From assembly GCF_002368335.1 (NCBI RefSeq), contig NZ_AP018288.1:3305044-3369043 (forward strand): a stretch of DNA of 64,000 nucleotides, written 5' to 3'. Below the pieces are notes generated by a model. It did no database searches. It saw only the letters and a list, made by a program, of their open reading frames with translations, and was not told the DNA's origin. Numbering within the stretch: the stretch's first letter is position 1; each line of letters starts with the position of its first letter. Shown one piece after another: positions 62,685 through 64,000 of the stretch. This DNA is from Nostoc sp. NIES-4103 (GTDB lineage Bacteria; Cyanobacteriota; Cyanobacteriia; Cyanobacteriales; Nostocaceae). Made by a program: the position numbers and the translations under genes.

Positions 62685-64000
62685 ATGGCTTCAGCTTTCA
62701 ACTCGACGCTCAACACTGCTGAATTAAAACATCCTTTAGAAGTGTGGGCTGGTGTAGAGTGTACTGTTAATCGTGTGGGTGAAGAGTATTTTGACCAGTT
62801 AGAACGCAATGGTCATGCAACACGCTTGGATGACTTAGACTTATTCGCTGAACTAGGCATACATGCCATTCGCTATCCAGTGCTTTGGGAGCGAATAGCG
62901 CCCAACGGTTTAGAGAATGCTGATTGGTCGTGGGCGGATGAACGGCTGGAACGCTTGCGTCAACTGGGCATCCGTCCGATTGTGGGATTAGTGCATCATG
63001 GCAGCGGGCCGCGTGATACCAGCTTGGTAGATCCAGAATTTCCAGAGAAACTAGCGGTGTTTGCTCGTGCGGTTGCCGATCGCTATCCTTGGATAACACA
63101 TTACACCCCCATAAACGAGCCATTAACAACGGCACGATTTAGTGGTACGTACGGTCACTGGTATCCTCACGGTCGGGACGATTTAACTTTCGCCCGTGCT
63201 TTGTTAGGAGAGTGTAGAGCGATCGCGCTTGCAATGCAAGTAATCCGCGAAGTCGTTCCCAACGCTCAACTGGTACAAACCGAGGATTTAGGCAAGATTT
63301 ACAGTACTCCCAAGCTGGCTTATCAAGCAGAATTTGAAAACGAGCGCCGCTGGTTGAGTTTTGATTTATTATGCGGTCGAATCAACTCAACTCATCCTAT
63401 GTGGGGTTACTTACACGACTGTGGAGTTAGTGAGGCTGAACTTGAGATATTTTTGCAAAATAAAAATATTTGTCCACCTGACATCATCGGCATTAACCAT
63501 TACCTAACAAGCGATCGCTTTTTGGATGAAAACCTAGAAAATTATCCAGCTTGGACGCATGGAGGTAATGGGCGGGATAAGTATGCAGATGTGGAGGCGG
63601 TGCGAGTTTGTGCTGAGGGTTTGGCAGGGCCACGGACATTGCTACAACAGACATGGGAACGCTACAAACTGCCGATTGCTGTGACTGAAGTTCACCTCAG
63701 TTGTAGCCGTGAGGAACAGCTACGCTGGCTCAATGAAGTGTGGAATGCAGCACGAGAAATACGAGAGCAAGGTGTAGATGTTCGTGCTGTAACTGCTTGG
63801 TCTCTTCTGGGTAGCTACGATTGGAATAGTTTAGTGACTCGTTCTGCGGGATATTACGAGTCAGGGGTGTATGATTTGCGCTCACCACGTCCCAGACAGA
63901 CAGCGATCGCCAAAATGGTGCGAGACTTAGCCAGTGGGCGTCAACCCAATCACCCGGTACTCGATACCCCAGGATGGTGGCATCGGCAAGAGCGCTTATT
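62685..64000 (+). CDS. GH1-like glycoside hydrolase, 3' end beyond the window
   Basis: Only the first 438 codons are seen, all open, so the protein runs past the window. It has a GH1-type TIM barrel: IRYPVLWERIAPNG, the acid/base Glu145 in INEPLTT and a probable nucleophile Glu335 in VTEVHLS. In other cyanobacteria, as far as I recall, such a domain can be fused to an RmlD-type (dTDP-dehydrorhamnose reductase) sugar-nucleotide domain; whether that follows here cannot be seen. It is 188 bp after the GT-Glf gene on the same strand, with a MITE-like copy between. Confidence 0.8.
   Translation, partial: MASAFNSTLNTAELKHPLEVWAGVECTVNRVGEEYFDQLERNGHATRLDDLDLFAELGIHAIRYPVLWERIAPNGLENADWSWADERLERLRQLGIRPIVGLVHHGSGPRDTSLVDPEFPEKLAVFARAVADRYPWITHYTPINEPLTTARFSGTYGHWYPHGRDDLTFARALLGECRAIALAMQVIREVVPNAQLVQTEDLGKIYSTPKLAYQAEFENERRWLSFDLLCGRINSTHPMWGYLHDCGVSEAELEIFLQNKNICPPDIIGINHYLTSDRFLDENLENYPAWTHGGNGRDKYADVEAVRVCAEGLAGPRTLLQQTWERYKLPIAVTEVHLSCSREEQLRWLNEVWNAAREIREQGVDVRAVTAWSLLGSYDWNSLVTRSAGYYESGVYDLRSPRPRQTAIAKMVRDLASGRQPNHPVLDTPGWWHRQERL

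Overview
The window is chromosomal DNA from a filamentous, probably heterocyst-forming, cyanobacterium of the Nostoc/Calothrix/Tolypothrix type. Several things point there: a complete psaB, a CcaA-type carboxysomal carbonic anhydrase, many HIP1 octamers (GCGATCGC), runs of heptameric STRR repeats between genes, and cyanobacteria-specific families (DUF1822, DUF928, DUF2811, CHAT). Species cannot be assigned from the sequence alone. Intergenic regions are long and full of small mobile or palindromic repeats.

Layout. 0.1-9.6 kb: mostly single genes, including an EamA exporter, a GFA protein with an AraC regulator, a beta-carbonic anhydrase, a BrkB/YihY membrane protein, a DUF421 protein, an FAD monooxygenase and an unknown protein with two winged-helix-like repeats. 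10-13 kb: a MarR regulator and a DUF2269 membrane protein sharing a putative operator, then repeats and a gene relic. 13.4-18 kb: a three-gene signalling unit (ModA-like lipoprotein, CHASE3 hybrid kinase, receiver-kinase). 18.6-25.5 kb: ccaA, an SDR, a di-haem cytochrome, a DUF928 relic, a CAP-domain lipoprotein and a putative lipoprotein. 26-28.3 kb: hairpin arrays, two perfect DnaA-box-like 9-mers, a DUF2811 gene and an intact IS5-family element with its target duplication.

29.4-40.4 kb is the most striking part: a compact co-directional locus of CHAT-CHASE2 protease-like protein, DUF928 protein, two-partner-secretion exoprotein (TpsA), its TpsB transporter and a second CHAT protein with TPR repeats. 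A decayed DUF1822 gene lies directly upstream. It looks like a secreted adhesin/exoprotein system coupled to two caspase-like proteases.

41-64 kb holds carbohydrate genes and photosystem genes: a GH2 glycosidase overlapping galT, then galK, a GH43-like enzyme, a glycosyltransferase fused to UDP-galactopyranose mutase, and a GH1-like enzyme cut by the window end. Together they suggest galactose salvage through the Leloir steps into galactofuranose-containing glycan. Between them are a DUF1778/GNAT toxin-antitoxin pair, an M24 peptidase homologue lacking metal ligands, and an orphan psaB with a PsaX-like small membrane protein upstream.

Two families of short inverted-repeat elements (four copies of one, five of the other) are scattered through the window, with perfect palindromes of 32 and 37 bp. 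I saw no rRNA, tRNA or CRISPR array. All functional statements rest on motif recognition by eye; no database search was run.
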